Shown here piece by piece: positions 11,316 to 20,526 of a DNA stretch of 64,000 nt. A program made the position numbers and the translations under genes. The stretch spans positions 45,883-109,882 of the forward strand of contig NZ_JAUSBX010000083.1 of the NCBI RefSeq assembly GCF_030651835.1, written 5' to 3'. The notes below the pieces were generated by a model, which did not search any database, was not told the DNA's origin, and saw nothing but the letters and a program-made list of their open reading frames with translations. Positions within the stretch are counted from its first letter, which is position 1; each line of letters starts with the position of its first letter. This DNA is from Methylicorpusculum sp. (GTDB lineage: Bacteria; Pseudomonadota; Gammaproteobacteria; Methylococcales; Methylomonadaceae).

Positions 11316-12293
11316 TCAGACTAGTTTGAATTTGTTCGCATGCTGCACGTAGATTCTCGATGGAATGTTCTCGGAGCTTTCGCCCTTTAGTACTGCCACA
11401 ATATCTTTAGCGACTTTATTGTCATCCACGTGATAAGAATGTTCGCTAATCCCTTTAACCACACCGCTCACATCCACAAGAACGACTTTGGCTGGCACCT
11501 GATGCGGCTTATTCGGCCCGTCATGTCCCAAGCGATCGGGATTACCCTTGGTGTGATCGCTGGTTTTAAGCGCCAAATCACCGCTGTTGAAATAAACGGT
11601 TATCCGCTGAGCCAGATCGGGCAAGCGCGCTAATTTGTGGTCAAATTCAAAGGTATCATTATCTTCATCAGCGGCTGTCAGCACGATGTTATCGAAGATA
11701 CGCGACAAGGATTCGCCATTGGCGATTTTCTTTGCCTGTTGTAACGCATGCCGCAACACATAATTACCCATGCTGTGCGCGATCAGATTGATTTTTTGCT
11801 GGCATGCTTCTTTTTTTGGTGCGCCGTGTAAAAAGCTGGATAGTTTCATCAATCCACGGGCAAAGGCATAACCGGAAGCTTCGGCATCATGGCGATCATT
11901 AAAATATCGGGTTATTTTTCCATCCGAAGGCCAGGAAAATACGAAAATATTGGGTTGATAAGTATTGCCGGAAATTTTTAAGTAACGTTCGCCCATTTTG
12001 GCGGCGGATTCGACTGCCGCCTTAAATGAAACATTGAAGCCATGGATAAAAATCAGAGAATCGACAGAATCGGCTTTCATGCTTTGACGTAATTCATCGA
12101 ATAAAGCCTCTGATCCCTGACTGGCATTATCCGGCAATATTTGAATCGATTTTGAATCCAGCTTGCCTTTTTTAACGTCAGCCTGTCCAAAACGAAGATC
12201 CCCTAATCCGGTATCAGAAAAACCCTTGCCAAAATCAGTCGGCGTTTGAGCATGGTTAGGGTTACGATTGGTTGCAAAATAGACGGTCGCCAT
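11316..12293 (-). CDS. Alpha/beta hydrolase of the DUF900 family
   Basis: The 325-residue product carries an alpha/beta-hydrolase core. HGFNVSF corresponds to the oxyanion region, LIAHSMGNYVL supplies the nucleophile serine in a GxSxG-like elbow, and TAADEDND and SEHSYH are likely to provide the acid and histidine. This matches the DUF900/COG4782 family, which is often called esterase or lipase-like; the substrate is unknown. The start is the ATG at 12293, because GGAGG lies 6 bases upstream. A GTG 12 bases earlier lacks such a site. It is a single gene with gaps of 179 and 175 bases to its neighbours. Confidence 0.85.
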   Translation of the reverse strand: MATVYFATNRNPNHAQTPTDFGKGFSDTGLGDLRFGQADVKKGKLDSKSIQILPDNASQGSEALFDELRQSMKADSVDSLIFIHGFNVSFKAAVESAAKMGERYLKISGNTYQPNIFVFSWPSDGKITRYFNDRHDAEASGYAFARGLMKLSSFLHGAPKKEACQQKINLIAHSMGNYVLRHALQQAKKIANGESLSRIFDNIVLTAADEDNDTFEFDHKLARLPDLAQRITVYFNSGDLALKTSDHTKGNPDRLGHDGPNKPHQVPAKVVLVDVSGVVKGISEHSYHVDDNKVAKDIVAVLKGESSENIPSRIYVQHANKFKLV

Positions 12294-12468
12294 AAAAGCC
12301 TCCACGGAAATTAATAGATAGAAACAGTGACAATAGTCAGCGTGTTGCCGCTTAACAATAACGTTATTTTAAAAAATCCGCCAGCCCTGCTGATCTAAAC
12401 AAGCCTATCAACCTTAGGCGGCATACTTGAGTTTAAGTAATTGATTAAAAGATGGTTGTCCTTATTTC

Positions 12469-14181
12469 TCATTCCGAGCAAACCCGGTTTCGGCCTTGCT
12501 CTTTGGCCTTGTACATATATCGGTCGGCATCAGAAATCAAACTATCCAGGGTTTCATGATGGGTTCTCTGAACAACGCCGAAACTGGCGGTAAAGCTTAA
12601 CTCGCCGCCTTCCGATGACACGCGAATATCGGCAATGATTTTGCGCAGGCGTTCCGCCAATGCCGTTGCTGCCTCAATATGCGTTTCAGGAAGCAACAGT
12701 AAAAACTCTTCGCCACCCCACCGGGCCAGAATATCCCCCTGCCTCGCCGACTTGGCAAGAATTTTTCCTGTTTCTACAAGAACATCATCACCTTTGCTAT
12801 GGCCATACTGATCGTTAATCGATTTGAAATGATCGAGGTCAAAAATAATCAACGATATATTTCTATTGTTACGTAGCGCCGAACTCCAAATGGGCTGGTA
12901 TTTTTCCAGTAATGCACGGCGATTATTAAGTCCGGTTAATGGATCACTGCCTGCGAGTTGTTCCGCCAGTATTCGCCTTACTTGATTCGCACGGAATTGA
13001 TGCGCCAGCGCCAAGGCAAGCAAGGTCGCATCGGCAATCATACCGATCTCAACAGCCCGAAAAGTCCACTCATTAAAAGGGATGTAACCCAACACAGATA
13101 GCGACGTTACTGCCGTACCCATCATGGACGCGAGGGAGGCCATCAAAAAATAGCGGGCCAGAAGATAACCGGAATAGAGCGAAAGGACGCCCAGCGCCAG
13201 CATGACAATAGAAAAAATATTGATAAAAAAGAAGGCTAACAAAATGGCAAAATGCTGGCTGCCACTCAAAATAAAGGCCGCCATTAAACTAATGACGATT
13301 GCGCAGACCAGGTTGATAACTTGATGTGTCCTCGGAAAAAAGGACCGTGTCTCCAGAAAATTCAACGCAAATGCCAGGCCGCTTGCGCCAAAAAGCACCA
13401 TAAAAACCGGAATGACCCATCGCTGCAACGTCACCTGTTCCGGCCATAACCAAACAAAACCATGACCTGTATAGGCGAGATTCATCAAAATAAACATCGT
13501 CAGGAAGGCTGCGTAATTCAGATAACGAACATTTCGCAGTCCGGCATATAGAAAAGTGTTGTAGGCCAATAAAGCCAGCAGATAACCATAGACCAATCCA
13601 TAGCTGTAAGCCTGAACCAGATTCCTTTGTGAGGCCTCGGCGGGACTGAGCAGAAAAATTGGCATCACGATAGGATCGGCAGTTTCCACCCGCAAATAAA
13701 TATCCGTAATACCTGTCTGAAAGTCATGATCAAACATGAAAAACCGCCCCGGTACAGGGCGCGCCGAATAAGGCTGGCTATCGCCCACGTGATAACTGAT
13801 AAACTCATGTTCTCTGCTTAAAAAATAGACGTCGAGTTTATCCAGCCAGGAATTTTCAATTAAAAGCCGTCTCATCATTACCGAATTGGCTGAATTAGTC
13901 ACCGGGAGATGAATCCATACCGGTTGGGTACCGATGCCAAAACTGATAACCGGACTACCGTTTACCGAAAATTCACCGGCCGTCCTGGCAATATCGGCTT
14001 CGCTAATCGTGAGCGGCACCCCTGTTTCTTTCATGAACGAGGCATACTCGCCAAGCGCTTGTTTAGGGTTATTTTCAGGCAGTGAAATCGGCGCGGCAAT
14101 AACAAACACCGGCCAAAACAGCAGAAATATCACCGCCAGCTTAGCCGGTAACCGACGTCCCCGCCTGAGGCCAGCATTCAT
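12469..14181 (-). CDS. Membrane diguanylate cyclase with 7TMR-DISM sensor
   Basis: The 570-residue protein has an N-terminal signal or anchor, a periplasmic beta-sandwich of the 7TMR-DISMED2 type (about residues 30-180), seven predicted membrane helices and a C-terminal GGDEF domain. The active site reads RWGGEEFLLLLPE. RQGD lies five residues ahead and fits the RxxD inhibitory site, so the enzyme is probably active and product-inhibited, making cyclic di-GMP from GTP. The ATG at 14181 overlaps the stop of copB (TGATG), so this gene looks translationally coupled to a copper-resistance unit. Confidence 0.92.
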   Translation of the reverse strand: MNAGLRRGRRLPAKLAVIFLLFWPVFVIAAPISLPENNPKQALGEYASFMKETGVPLTISEADIARTAGEFSVNGSPVISFGIGTQPVWIHLPVTNSANSVMMRRLLIENSWLDKLDVYFLSREHEFISYHVGDSQPYSARPVPGRFFMFDHDFQTGITDIYLRVETADPIVMPIFLLSPAEASQRNLVQAYSYGLVYGYLLALLAYNTFLYAGLRNVRYLNYAAFLTMFILMNLAYTGHGFVWLWPEQVTLQRWVIPVFMVLFGASGLAFALNFLETRSFFPRTHQVINLVCAIVISLMAAFILSGSQHFAILLAFFFINIFSIVMLALGVLSLYSGYLLARYFLMASLASMMGTAVTSLSVLGYIPFNEWTFRAVEIGMIADATLLALALAHQFRANQVRRILAEQLAGSDPLTGLNNRRALLEKYQPIWSSALRNNRNISLIIFDLDHFKSINDQYGHSKGDDVLVETGKILAKSARQGDILARWGGEEFLLLLPETHIEAATALAERLRKIIADIRVSSEGGELSFTASFGVVQRTHHETLDSLISDADRYMYKAKEQGRNRVCSE

Positions 14182-14894
14182 CAATACCAAACCCTCAAAC
14201 CCAATACAAAACGCAGTGAATGCTGGTGCTCTAATAGTGACTCCTCTTCGACATAATCAAAACCCAGGTAGGGTGCAAATTCCCGCACAATTTCGTAGCG
14301 TAACCGGACACCGGTTTCAAATTCGGTAATACCGGATTGAACACCTCGGTTTTTAATGTCATCAGCAGCAATATTCACCCCCATCCTGGGTTGCAAAATC
14401 AAACGCTGAGTAAGCAGAAAGTCTTTTGCAAGACTCAATCGACCCAGCACATTTCCTTTTTCATTGATAAACATGGCACTGTCAACTTCGATAAAAAAAG
14501 GTGCCAGCCCCTGAAATCCGATGACCGCATCAAAGGTACGTTCGGGTTCAAATGCGCGCCTTGCCCCGATTTGGAAGTCCCAGAAAGTGGAAATGTTGCG
14601 GCTATAGAGCACTTGTAAATCAGCACGGCCAAAAATACCCTGGTCTCCCGAATAATCGCCTTCTGTTTTTATCCATAATTTATGCTCGTCATTGCCCACT
14701 CTATGCTGAATATCCCACTTGAACAATTGCAGCTTGCCATTGCTCTCATATTCCAGCCGTTCGGCTTTAAAGTGGTTAATCAACAGAGCTTCTTCCTCAG
14801 CCATAGCGATACTGATACCCAAAACAGCTGTCAGCACCCCAATAATAAAAATTCTGGCGGCAAAATTTGATGTGCTTGTCTGCATTACCGTCAT
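14181..14894 (-). CDS. copB: Copper resistance outer membrane protein CopB
   Basis: CopB/PcoB is an outer-membrane beta-barrel thought to export or bind copper together with CopA. The 237-residue product has a signal peptide ending near AMAEEE, then alternating short strands typical of the family (DIQHRVGNDEHKLWIKTEGDY, DLQVLYSRNISTFWDFQIGAR) and an aromatic C-terminus (LGLRVWY). It lacks the long Met-rich N-terminal region found in some CopB proteins. Its ATG overlaps the copA stop (ATGA), so the two are translationally coupled. Confidence 0.92.
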   Translation of the reverse strand: MTVMQTSTSNFAARIFIIGVLTAVLGISIAMAEEEALLINHFKAERLEYESNGKLQLFKWDIQHRVGNDEHKLWIKTEGDYSGDQGIFGRADLQVLYSRNISTFWDFQIGARRAFEPERTFDAVIGFQGLAPFFIEVDSAMFINEKGNVLGRLSLAKDFLLTQRLILQPRMGVNIAADDIKNRGVQSGITEFETGVRLRYEIVREFAPYLGFDYVEEESLLEHQHSLRFVLGLRVWY

Positions 14895-16717
14895 GGCACC
14901 TGGGCCTCCGCGTGTTCCACCGTCAACTTACGAAACATGCCTGTGTCCATGTGATAGAGCAAATGACAGTGAAACGCCCAATCGCCCAGCGCGTCGGCAA
15001 TGACGTCTACTTCAACGGTTTCGCCGGGCTTGACATTGATCACATGTTTTTTGGGAGTGTAATTGCCCTGTCCGTTAACCAGATATTGCCACAGTCCATG
15101 AATATGAATGGGGTGATTCATCATCGTCTCGTTAACATATTTAAAGCGGATCCGCTCGCCGAAGAGCACTTTGATCGGTTCCGCATCCTTGTACGCAATA
15201 TCATCGAATGACCAGATGTACCGGAACATATTGCCGGTCAGACGCAGGGTAATTTCCCGGTCAGGCTCGCCCCACTCGGGATGAGGTGATACGGCTTTCA
15301 GATGTTCATACTTGAGTACATCTGTCGAAACAATCAACTCTGGCTGCTGGTGATTCATAGGCTGAAGATGCCCATTCATTGCATGACCGGCATGTTCATC
15401 AACTTTTTCAGAAATAGGCGTTTCGGTTTTATGCAGGTCATGGTTTTCTTCAGATGCATCGGCTTTAACCGGCATTTGATGATCGCCATGTTGGGTTGGT
15501 TCTCGCTGCATACTCCCCATATCGTGACCGGCATGTTCATCGATTTTTTCAGAGACAGGAGTTTCTGCTTGATGCAGGTCGTGTCTTTGTGAACGCTCAG
15601 CCCCATCTGCAGGCTGTTGATGATCGTTATGCCTGGCATGTTCGCCTCCCATATCAGCCAGCGTAAGCAAGGTCATGGGTCGTAACGCGGGGACTTCCGC
15701 TTGCAAAGCTTTATGCGGCGTCAGTGTCGCTCGCGCATAGCCGCTTCTGTCCATGGCTTCGGCAAATAGGGTATAGGCTTGATCAGGCTGAGGTTCTACC
15801 AGAACATTATAGGTTTCGGCCACAGCAATACGAAATTCATCTACATCGACCGGCGCCACTGCCTGACCATCGGCTTCGATCACGCGCATTTTTAAATGCG
15901 GAATGCGCACATCAAAATAAGTCATCGCCGACGCATTGATAAAGCGCAGCCGGATTTTCTCGCCCGGTTTGAATAAAGCGGTCCAGTTAGCTTCAGGTGT
16001 TTGACCGTTAATCAAAAACCGGTAAGTTGAGCCGTTTACATCGGCCAGATCGGTAGGATCCATACGCATCCACCCCCAGTCCCAGCGATCCGAGAGCGTT
16101 GCGCTCAGCCCTTTATTCTGGATGTCCCCAAAGAAAGTGGGCACAGTTCGTTTTTGGAAATTGTAATAATCACTCTGCTTTTTCAGCCTCGCCATCGTCC
16201 GATGCGGATCAGCTTGCGGCCAATCGGACAAAATGATCACGATATCGCGGTCAACCGGATGCAACTCTTTTGCAGGATCGACGATTAACGCTCCGTACAA
16301 GCCCATTTGTTCCTGCATGCCCGAGTGACCGTGATACCAGTAGGTGCCGCTTTGATTGACCGGGAACCGGTAGGTAAAAGTTTCGCCGGGTTTAATACCG
16401 GAAAAACTGATACCCGGCACGCCGTCCATTTGATAAGGAAGAATGATGCCGTGCCAATGCAGAGAGGTGGTTTCCTTCAAGCGGTTGGTTACATTTAATG
16501 TAATTGACTCGCCTTCTTGCCAATGCAAGGTCGGGGCAGGGAGTGAATCATCTGCCAAATAGGCCTTTTGGGTTTGACCTATGACATTGATGGCTTTTTC
16601 ATCAATGACAAGGTTGTATTCACCGGCGAAAAGTACTCCGGGCTTAAATCCAATACCCGCAATGAACAGCAAACACAGTGTTTTGAATAGATAATGGCGC
16701 AGGATGACGTTAAGCAT
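14891..16717 (-). CDS. copA: Copper resistance multicopper oxidase CopA
   Basis: CopA/PcoA is a periplasmic multicopper oxidase that oxidises Cu(I) and may bind many copper ions. Copper-ligand motifs are present at both ends: LHWHGIILPYQMDGVPG and YWYHGHSGMQEQMGLYG in the first cupredoxin domain, and HPIHIHGLW and FHCHLLYHMDTGMF in the last. The middle has a His/Met-rich insert of about 100 residues with two copies of a 47-residue unit containing HDLH and DEHAGH. I chose the ATG at 16717 (MLNVILRHYLFK, 608 residues) because AGGAA lies 6 bases before it; the preceding GTG has no such site. Confidence 0.94.
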   Translation of the reverse strand: MLNVILRHYLFKTLCLLFIAGIGFKPGVLFAGEYNLVIDEKAINVIGQTQKAYLADDSLPAPTLHWQEGESITLNVTNRLKETTSLHWHGIILPYQMDGVPGISFSGIKPGETFTYRFPVNQSGTYWYHGHSGMQEQMGLYGALIVDPAKELHPVDRDIVIILSDWPQADPHRTMARLKKQSDYYNFQKRTVPTFFGDIQNKGLSATLSDRWDWGWMRMDPTDLADVNGSTYRFLINGQTPEANWTALFKPGEKIRLRFINASAMTYFDVRIPHLKMRVIEADGQAVAPVDVDEFRIAVAETYNVLVEPQPDQAYTLFAEAMDRSGYARATLTPHKALQAEVPALRPMTLLTLADMGGEHARHNDHQQPADGAERSQRHDLHQAETPVSEKIDEHAGHDMGSMQREPTQHGDHQMPVKADASEENHDLHKTETPISEKVDEHAGHAMNGHLQPMNHQQPELIVSTDVLKYEHLKAVSPHPEWGEPDREITLRLTGNMFRYIWSFDDIAYKDAEPIKVLFGERIRFKYVNETMMNHPIHIHGLWQYLVNGQGNYTPKKHVINVKPGETVEVDVIADALGDWAFHCHLLYHMDTGMFRKLTVEHAEAQVP

Positions 16718-16770
16718 AGAGTTCCTGAATGGCAGCACATTGCTCGCGGGCGGCAGAAAATAAACGATGA

Positions 16771-16900
16771 TAAGTAACTACACGCCCGCTTAAATTGCGG
16801 TCGTAGGTGCTGGATTTCAAAGGATGCATCAATACGCCCCTGTAGCTCTCTGCAACATCCTTGTTACCGAAGCCTTTTCAATCAACCACCTACACCCAAT
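16771..16900 (-). repeat. Dispersed MITE-like repeat, copy B
   Basis: This is the reverse-complement partner of the repeat at 6531-6656. It keeps both inverted ends (GTAGGTGCTGGATTT near 16803 and AATCAACCACCTACACCC at 16880-16897) and most of the interior, with scattered substitutions and a few short indels. The degree of divergence suggests the copies are not recent. It lies between copA and a pseudogene, a non-coding context like that of copy A. Confidence 0.75.
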
Positions 16901-16950
16901 AAAAAATGGGAGAGAGGCTGGGGGACAGTTTTTAATAAATCCCCCCTCGA

Positions 16951-16972
16951 TCCCCCTTTTTTAAAAGGGGGA
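16951..16972. repeat. Short palindrome of C-run/T-run type
   Basis: The bases form a near-perfect inverted repeat with one arm of five C followed by six T and the matching arm of four A and five G. A partial copy of the C-rich arm lies just upstream (16940-16950). Similar CCCCCTTTTT/AAAAGGGGG palindromes are common dispersed repeats in many bacteria. Hairpin formation is likely; the function is unknown. Confidence 0.6.
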
Positions 16973-17350
16973 AGCTTTTTGTAGCGATATCCTTAACTTA
17001 AACTTCATGAGCATTCTTAACAGTGGATGCGCAAACCCATCGATTTCTTAAAATATTCTGTGAATTAACACGAAATAAAACCGGCGGATTACATAGTTTA
17101 ATTATGCGGTTCATGTTTCAAAAAAGGCGCCAAAAATTCTGACTATAAATTCCACCACGCGCCTGAAATACTTTTTTACTCCACTTCTATCCGGCTACGA
17201 TTAAACATCGTTAAATCAAGTGCCTATATCGATCAATAAGACCGACATCACGTTATGAATCAGATTTAACCGTGAACTTTATAACCCTAATTAAATTGCT
17301 GGAATAAGTATTGCTAAGGTACTCGTCTTATTCAAAGACATCAAGCACCA

Positions 17351-18054
17351 ATGAAAGCAACAGAAACTGGATTTTTACATACGCTTTTTCTTAACTATGC
17401 CTAGGAAGTTGGGACCTATATCAGTTTACGCTGACCTCGTGAGGATGATGTATGCGACATAGTCCAGGAATCATTTTTGCGCTTATCGCTATCGCCACAA
17501 CTACAAAGTATTACTAATCCTCGTGCATTTTTGTTTTGCTCATAGCCTTAATCAGTGGCGCTATTTAGAGTTGCCCGACGTATTTCATTGGACAAGGCCG
17601 AAGCCATCGCTCAAACCCAATTCCCGAATGCAGAGCTTCGCTGGATTGAAACCCCCAATTCGCCCGAAGATACTTATAAAATATTTCTCTACCAAGACGG
17701 TGAGCCCAGCAAACGATTTCCTAAAACCATTGTTTGGATGGATCAATATGCCGGGGAATCCTTTATCAAATGGCTACACCCTTTACACAACGGCGAAATT
17801 GCAGGACTTACCCAGCAATTCTCAATTTGAAGGAGAAATGGGCTGGGGAAAGCTTTTTGAGGATGTCGGCAGCATGGATGCTGCTGCCAAGCCCCCATGG
17901 AACGGTTTACGGCGTTCCTCGAAAGGCTTTTCCCAGCCCAAAATGACGCTGAAAATATCAAACTGGGAATTACCGGTCGCATTATCATTTTTGTAAGCGA
18001 CTTTATTCCTTTGGTATTGCATATGACAGGTAATCCGCTGGTTACAAAAACGTA
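17351..18054 (+). pseudogene. Fused remnant of an ECF sigma factor and a PepSY membrane protein
   Basis: From the ATG at 17351 one frame reads FLHTLFLNYA, stop, EVGTYISLR, stop, then DDVCDIVQESFLRLS and ITNPRAFLF. This is the region-2 part of a FecI-like ECF sigma factor with three in-frame stops. Without a frame change it runs into RRISLDKAEAIAQTQFPNAELRW, RFPKTIVWMDQYAGE and KWLHPLHNGEIAGL. That is the C-terminal part of a PepSY-associated membrane protein of iron-uptake loci. A 153-base insertion interrupts it, after which GITGRIIIFVSDFIPLVLHMTG completes the domain. I infer a deletion joining the two ends of a lost ferric-siderophore locus. Confidence 0.8.
17813..17965. mobile_element. 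Small palindromic insertion with 9-base target duplication
   Basis: The insertion interrupts the PepSY remnant between GGACTTACC (17804-17812) and GGAATTACC (17966-17974), which look like a 9-base target duplication with one mismatch. Inside, TGGGCTGGGGAAAGC at 17839-17853 pairs with the inverted segment ending GCTTTTCCCAGCCCA at 17926-17940. An inner hairpin has arms GGCAGCA and TGCTGCTGCC. There is no coding capacity. These are the properties of a MITE mobilised in trans. Confidence 0.7.
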
Positions 18055-18060
18055 AAGCCA

Positions 18061-18425
18061 AGTTATCCCGACCTATTCGAATAGGCCCATCCTAACGATC
18101 TAGAAGATGCTCCCATCTCCCCGTATGAAGAAATTACCCAGTTCAGGATACGGTAAAGCACCAGACAGGAATCCGTTAATGCGTCCCTGTAAACTTGATG
18201 GCGAGTATCTCTGTCGAAGACATTCGTCTGACATGCAACCCGAGCACTTCTATGAACATACACGTTCATAGTAAATGAGTTAGATATCTTTGCTTTAACC
18301 CTGAACAACTTTTTAAAATACTATAATATTGACTCAACTTTGCTCTTTTACAAATGACACTTGTTTGCATTTACCGCTGTGATAAAGTAGCACTGCCTTT
18401 TCATTATTATTTATCCGGAAATTTT
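18061..18425. other. Intergenic leader of the TonB operon
   Basis: About 365 bases without a supportable gene separate the PepSY remnant from the TonB operon. A TATAAT sequence at 18323-18328 could be a -10 box, but I see no matching -35 box at normal spacing. I looked for a Fur-type box and did not find a convincing one. Confidence 0.4.
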
Positions 18426-19196
18426 ATGCTTTTTTTGCGCCGATCCTTTATTGGCCTGGCTGGGCTCTTCAGCTTATCCGCTTCAACTGCTTTTGGTGAT
18501 CCGTTAAACCAAGCGATTGATATTGATCTGACAACCAACAAAGCGGCTGTGAGCTCGCAAAAATCAATCGATGATGCTAGCGATCAAACTCAAAAAATGC
18601 TGGAGGAATACCGTTCAGCGACCCGACACGCGGAAACGCTGCAAACCTATAATGCTCATTTGAAGGAACTGCTTAATTCTCAACTGGCCGAAAAAGCCTC
18701 CATGCAGACTCAGTTGGCTCAAATCGAGGTGACCGAAAGAGAAATTGTGCCTTTGATTCTGAAAATGATGACCAGCCTGGAGCAATTTATCCAATTGGAT
18801 CTGCCTTTTTTGCCGGAGGAACGGCAAGAACGGCTAACCCAGTTAAAACTGCTGGTTAACCGGGCCGATGTGACCGAAGCAGAAAAATTCCGCCGTATCC
18901 TAGAAGCCTTTCAGGTAGAAAACGATTACGGCAACACGATTGAAGCCTACCGGGCGGATATTGATTTAAACGGCACGACCAGTTCCGTGGATTTTTTACG
19001 TCTGGGCCGGGTAGCCCTTTATTATCAACGTTTGGATGGCAGCGAAAGCGGTTTTTGGAATAAAGAAAAAAAGCAGTGGGAAACGCTGTCCTCCAGTTAT
19101 CGAACGACCCTTCGCAATGGCTTACGCATCGCCCGTAAAGAAACGGCACCGGATATGTTAAAGCTCCCTGTCGCAGCCCCGGAGACAGTACAATGA
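18426..19196 (+). CDS. DUF3450 periplasmic coiled-coil protein of TonB operon
   Basis: The 256-residue product has a signal peptide (MLFLRRSFIGLAGLFSLSASTAFG), a long coiled-coil (about residues 35-110) and a compact C-terminal domain containing NDYGNTIEAYRADIDL and GRVALYYQRLDGS, which mark DUF3450. DUF3450 proteins are encoded with TtpC-type ExbB genes in TonB2-like systems, where they are thought to act in the periplasm. I chose the ATG at 18426, because translation from further upstream would bury the signal peptide. Its stop overlaps the next start by 4 bases (ATGA). Confidence 0.88.
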   Translation: MLFLRRSFIGLAGLFSLSASTAFGDPLNQAIDIDLTTNKAAVSSQKSIDDASDQTQKMLEEYRSATRHAETLQTYNAHLKELLNSQLAEKASMQTQLAQIEVTEREIVPLILKMMTSLEQFIQLDLPFLPEERQERLTQLKLLVNRADVTEAEKFRRILEAFQVENDYGNTIEAYRADIDLNGTTSSVDFLRLGRVALYYQRLDGSESGFWNKEKKQWETLSSSYRTTLRNGLRIARKETAPDMLKLPVAAPETVQ

Positions 19197-20524
19197 ATAA
19201 ATTACTGATTATTTTGCTGGCTATTTTTTCCGTTTCTACTGTTTCAGCGGATCCAGTTGCATTGGATCAACTCCTGAACGAAGTCAAACGCAATCAAGGC
19301 ATCGAAGGAAAAATCAACCAGGAACGCGAAGCCCGGTTTTTAGCTGAAAAAGCCAAACAACAATCATTGCTGGCTGGCGCTCGCGCTGACCTGAGCGCAC
19401 AAGAACGCTTAAGCGCGCAGCTTAAACAACAGCTGGAAGCCAATGAACAGGCTTTGAATCAACTGCAGACCGAATTGGACAATCGTAGCGGTATATTGAA
19501 GGAATTATCGGGCGTTGCCAAACAAGCGGCCGGCGATCTTAAAGCTGATTTTGAAAACTCGTTGATCTCGGCTCAATATCCAGGCCGAACAGAAAAATTG
19601 GCGGAGATGGCCACCGGTAAAGCGTTGCCAAGCTTGGAGCAACTGGAATCTTTATGGTTTTTTCTGCAACAGGAAATGACCGAGTCCGGAAAAGTCGTCA
19701 GATTCAATAAAACCATCCTGACCGGTTCCGGAGACCCCCGAGAAGCGCAAGTAGTGCGTATCGGCAGCTTTAATGCAGTCTCTGATGGCCAGTATTTACG
19801 CTATCTGCCTGAGACCGGAAAACTGGCAGAATTGGCCCGTCAACCCGATGGCGAATATACGAATCTGGCTGAAGATTTTGCTAATGCCAAAAGCGGAGAA
19901 ATCGCTGATATTGGCATTGATCCCACGCGCGGCGTCATCTTGAGCTTACTGATTCAGACCCCGAATCTGTTTGAGCGCATAGATCAAGGCGGCGCTGTCG
20001 GTTATGTAACCATTATTTTGGGTCTTTTCGGTTTGATTTATGCGATATACAGACTAATTTTTCTGTCCAAAACCGATATTGCCGTTAACGCGCAAGTTAA
20101 CGATAAAACCATTTCTGAGGAAAATCCGCTGGGACGAATTATTGCGGCAGCTGAATTGAATCATGCTGTCGATGTTGATACGCTTCAGTTAATCATCGAT
20201 GAAGCCATTACCCGTGAAGTCCCGGTTTTGGAAAAAGGCTTGTCGATGATCAAACTTCTCGCCGCGGTGGCGCCTTTGCTTGGCTTATTGGGTACCGTTA
20301 CCGGCATGATTTCCACCTTCCAATCCATTAGCCTGTTCGGCACAGGCGATCCCAAATTGATGGCCAGCGGCATCTCGCAAGCTTTGGTCACAACCATGAT
20401 CGGCTTGTGTGTGGCTGTGCCTTTGTTATTCCTGCACAGTTTAATGGCTTATCGCAGCCGTTCGCTGATCCAGATTCTGGACGAGCAAAGTGCCGGAATT
20501 ATCAGTCGCAGAGCAGGCAAGTAG
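19193..20524 (+). CDS. TtpC-like ExbB/TolQ-family proton channel protein
   Basis: The 443-residue protein has a signal peptide (residues 1-19), a periplasmic coiled-coil of about 250 residues, then three membrane segments with the MotA/TolQ/ExbB domain. The signature LLGLLGTVTGMISTFQSIS lies near residues 360-380. The extra periplasmic domain distinguishes TtpC from ordinary ExbB. In Vibrio, TtpC is required for TonB2-driven siderophore uptake. It is translationally coupled to the DUF3450 gene upstream and followed by a second ExbB. Confidence 0.9.
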   Translation: MNKLLIILLAIFSVSTVSADPVALDQLLNEVKRNQGIEGKINQEREARFLAEKAKQQSLLAGARADLSAQERLSAQLKQQLEANEQALNQLQTELDNRSGILKELSGVAKQAAGDLKADFENSLISAQYPGRTEKLAEMATGKALPSLEQLESLWFFLQQEMTESGKVVRFNKTILTGSGDPREAQVVRIGSFNAVSDGQYLRYLPETGKLAELARQPDGEYTNLAEDFANAKSGEIADIGIDPTRGVILSLLIQTPNLFERIDQGGAVGYVTIILGLFGLIYAIYRLIFLSKTDIAVNAQVNDKTISEENPLGRIIAAAELNHAVDVDTLQLIIDEAITREVPVLEKGLSMIKLLAAVAPLLGLLGTVTGMISTFQSISLFGTGDPKLMASGISQALVTTMIGLCVAVPLLFLHSLMAYRSRSLIQILDEQSAGIISRRAGK

Positions 20525-20526
20525 TA

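Larger units (their letters stand above)
16718..17350. other. Gene-free stretch with repeats upstream of copA
   Basis: No credible gene is seen over about 630 bases. The left part holds copy B of the dispersed repeat (16771-16900) and then a C/G-T/A palindrome (16951-16972). The remainder, about 16980-17350, is AT-rich with no coding potential I can support. It may contain the copA promoter, but I could not identify convincing -35/-10 boxes or a copper-regulator box. Confidence 0.6.

Noticed and set aside
15382..15660. Regular repeats in copA considered as a CRISPR array
   Set aside because: Only two in-frame, diverged coding units are present and there are no spacers; it is a protein duplication. 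I saw no CRISPR array anywhere in the window.
17812..17828. 17 bases identical to 63862-63878, both reading QQFSI and a stop
   Set aside because: No similarity continues on either side, and one match of this length in a window this size can arise by chance.
17523..17996. Open frame of 157 codons across the sigma/PepSY relic
   Set aside because: It runs in a different frame from both remnants and through the palindromic insertion; the open length is accidental.
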